In this document: in pieces, positions 61,336 to 62,000 of the stretch
Position numbering within the stretch: position 1 is the first letter of the stretch
Layout: each line of letters opens with the position of its first letter
The notes under the pieces: model-generated
The model's input: the letters and a program-made list of their open reading frames with translations, nothing else
The model's database searches: none
What the model was told of the DNA's origin: nothing
From: Cryptomeria japonica
Lineage: Eukaryota > Streptophyta > Pinopsida > Cupressales > Cupressaceae
Assembly: GCF_030272615.1 (NCBI RefSeq)
Contig: NC_081409.1
Span: 239,907,832-239,969,831, forward strand
Direction: 5' to 3'
Length of the DNA: 62,000 nt
Made by a program: the position numbers and the translations under genes

Positions 61336-61650
61336 TATTTAAGAAAAGGTTTTAGAAATGCTCTTAAGGATCTTGAGGTGGTAGAAATTGAAAACAAAGA
61401 TCTGAAAGAAAATGTCAAACTATCTAATGGATGCATCGAAAAGCTAAAAGAGAAGATCCAGAAATTTAAAATAAGGCATAAAGAAGCCAGTGAGGAGCTC
61501 AAGCAAGCAAACACCACTATTGCAGATCTGAAAGTCAAAAATGAAGGCAATGAAAAGGTCGAGGAATACTTGAACAAAATGATGAAATGCAAATCAGAAG
61601 AATGCGAGAATCTAAAGAAGGAAGCAAGAAGTATGGATTGGGATGTGTGA
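61336..61650 (+). pseudogene. Coiled-coil ORF1 of element H, split by the Tat insertion
   Basis: The start codon is probably ATG 43250-43252, 53 bp after the H PBS. The Tat element inserted within the third codon, and the frame resumes here after a 4-5 bp duplication. What follows is about 100 residues of continuous charged coiled coil (EIENKDLKEN, EELKQANTTIADLK), ending at TGA 61648-61650. Placement directly after the PBS and the coiled coil resemble ORF1 of element III, but no knuckle is reached before the stop. The C-terminal end may be a premature stop. Confidence 0.65.
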
Positions 61651-62000
61651 TTGAGTTGCTTGATGATGCAAAAACCTTGCATTGAGACTTGATAAGTGTA
61701 TTGTAATCTTATTCTTGAGATAATACATTGGTTTTTTTGAATTAATAAATTTTAAAAAATTGAGTTGTATTTTTATCGAAATGGTTTTCCAAGGGTACTT
61801 CTAATACTACCGTATGGATATGTTTTATTTATTATTTTGCATTGTTAATTTAGGATACTTTAATTTATCTCTCATAAGGGTTATCTAAATTGGTATAATT
61901 TACTTTAGTTTCTTTCCACCGAGTTGGATCATGGTAAGAATTAATTTCAAATTTCAAGAATTGGATCTTTATGATGTAGGAGTAATTATTAGTTGTGAGC
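61651..62000 (+). other. Internal sequence of element H, no gene seen
   Basis: AT-rich; no open frame of note and no knuckle, pol or LTR motif up to the window edge. Confidence 0.55.

Overview
The window reads as intergenic, retrotransposon-dominated DNA from a large plant nuclear genome. The evidence is plant-type Ty1/copia and Ty3/gypsy polyproteins, iMet-type primer binding sites, LTRs of about 0.6-1.6 kb, AT-rich spacer and a plant mobile domain relic. A gymnosperm or another repeat-rich seed plant is my guess; nothing here fixes the species. I see no intact host gene, no rRNA or tRNA gene and no CRISPR array.

Layout. 1-4114: 3' part of a non-autonomous LTR element (copy I) with one long unknown ORF ('ORF2') and its 3' LTR. 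It sits in a reversed LTR fragment (4115-4844), which itself interrupts a second, more decayed relative (copy II, 4845-9456). 9457-14234: unassigned DNA and a solo LTR (E) split by another solo LTR (F). 14235-20936: complete copia element (A), 5-bp target duplication ACAAT, one gag-pol frame with three nonsense codons. 21982-24381: 5' LTR and gag of a truncated copia (D). 24382-27650: AT-rich, no gene. 27651-36922: a reversed LTR (G) split by a complete non-autonomous element (III, 28727-36753, duplication ATGAC). III carries ORF1 (coiled coil plus five CCHC-type knuckles) and ORF2, but no protease, integrase or reverse transcriptase. 36923-42281: a G-patch coding relic, decayed tandem repeats and spacer. 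42282-62000: an LTR element (H) whose coiled-coil ORF is interrupted in its third codon by an 18-kb minus-strand Ty3/gypsy element of Tat type (43258-61335). That element has gag, protease, RT, RNase H, a second archaeal-type RNase H and integrase, plus an opposite-strand plant mobile domain ORF near its 3' LTR.

How the parts relate. Most elements resemble Sirevirus-type copia: poly-C block near the LTR end, repeated GGGGGAG tracts before the 3' LTR, PBS TGGTATCAGAGCC. Copies I-III share these cis signals but lack pol, so they presumably depended on copia relatives such as A.

Most notable: (1) three arrays of a degenerate 9-bp core (TAGCGCATA) repeated at exactly 21 bp with unrelated 12-bp spacers, oriented alike relative to both gag-pol and the antisense ORF of the Tat element; (2) an inverted repeat bridging the polypurine tract and U3 that keeps pairing through compensatory changes between families; (3) a second small LTR hairpin with a compensating stem; (4) the two-ORF non-autonomous family itself. 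All coding copies are broken, mostly by changes that look like C-to-T or G-to-A.
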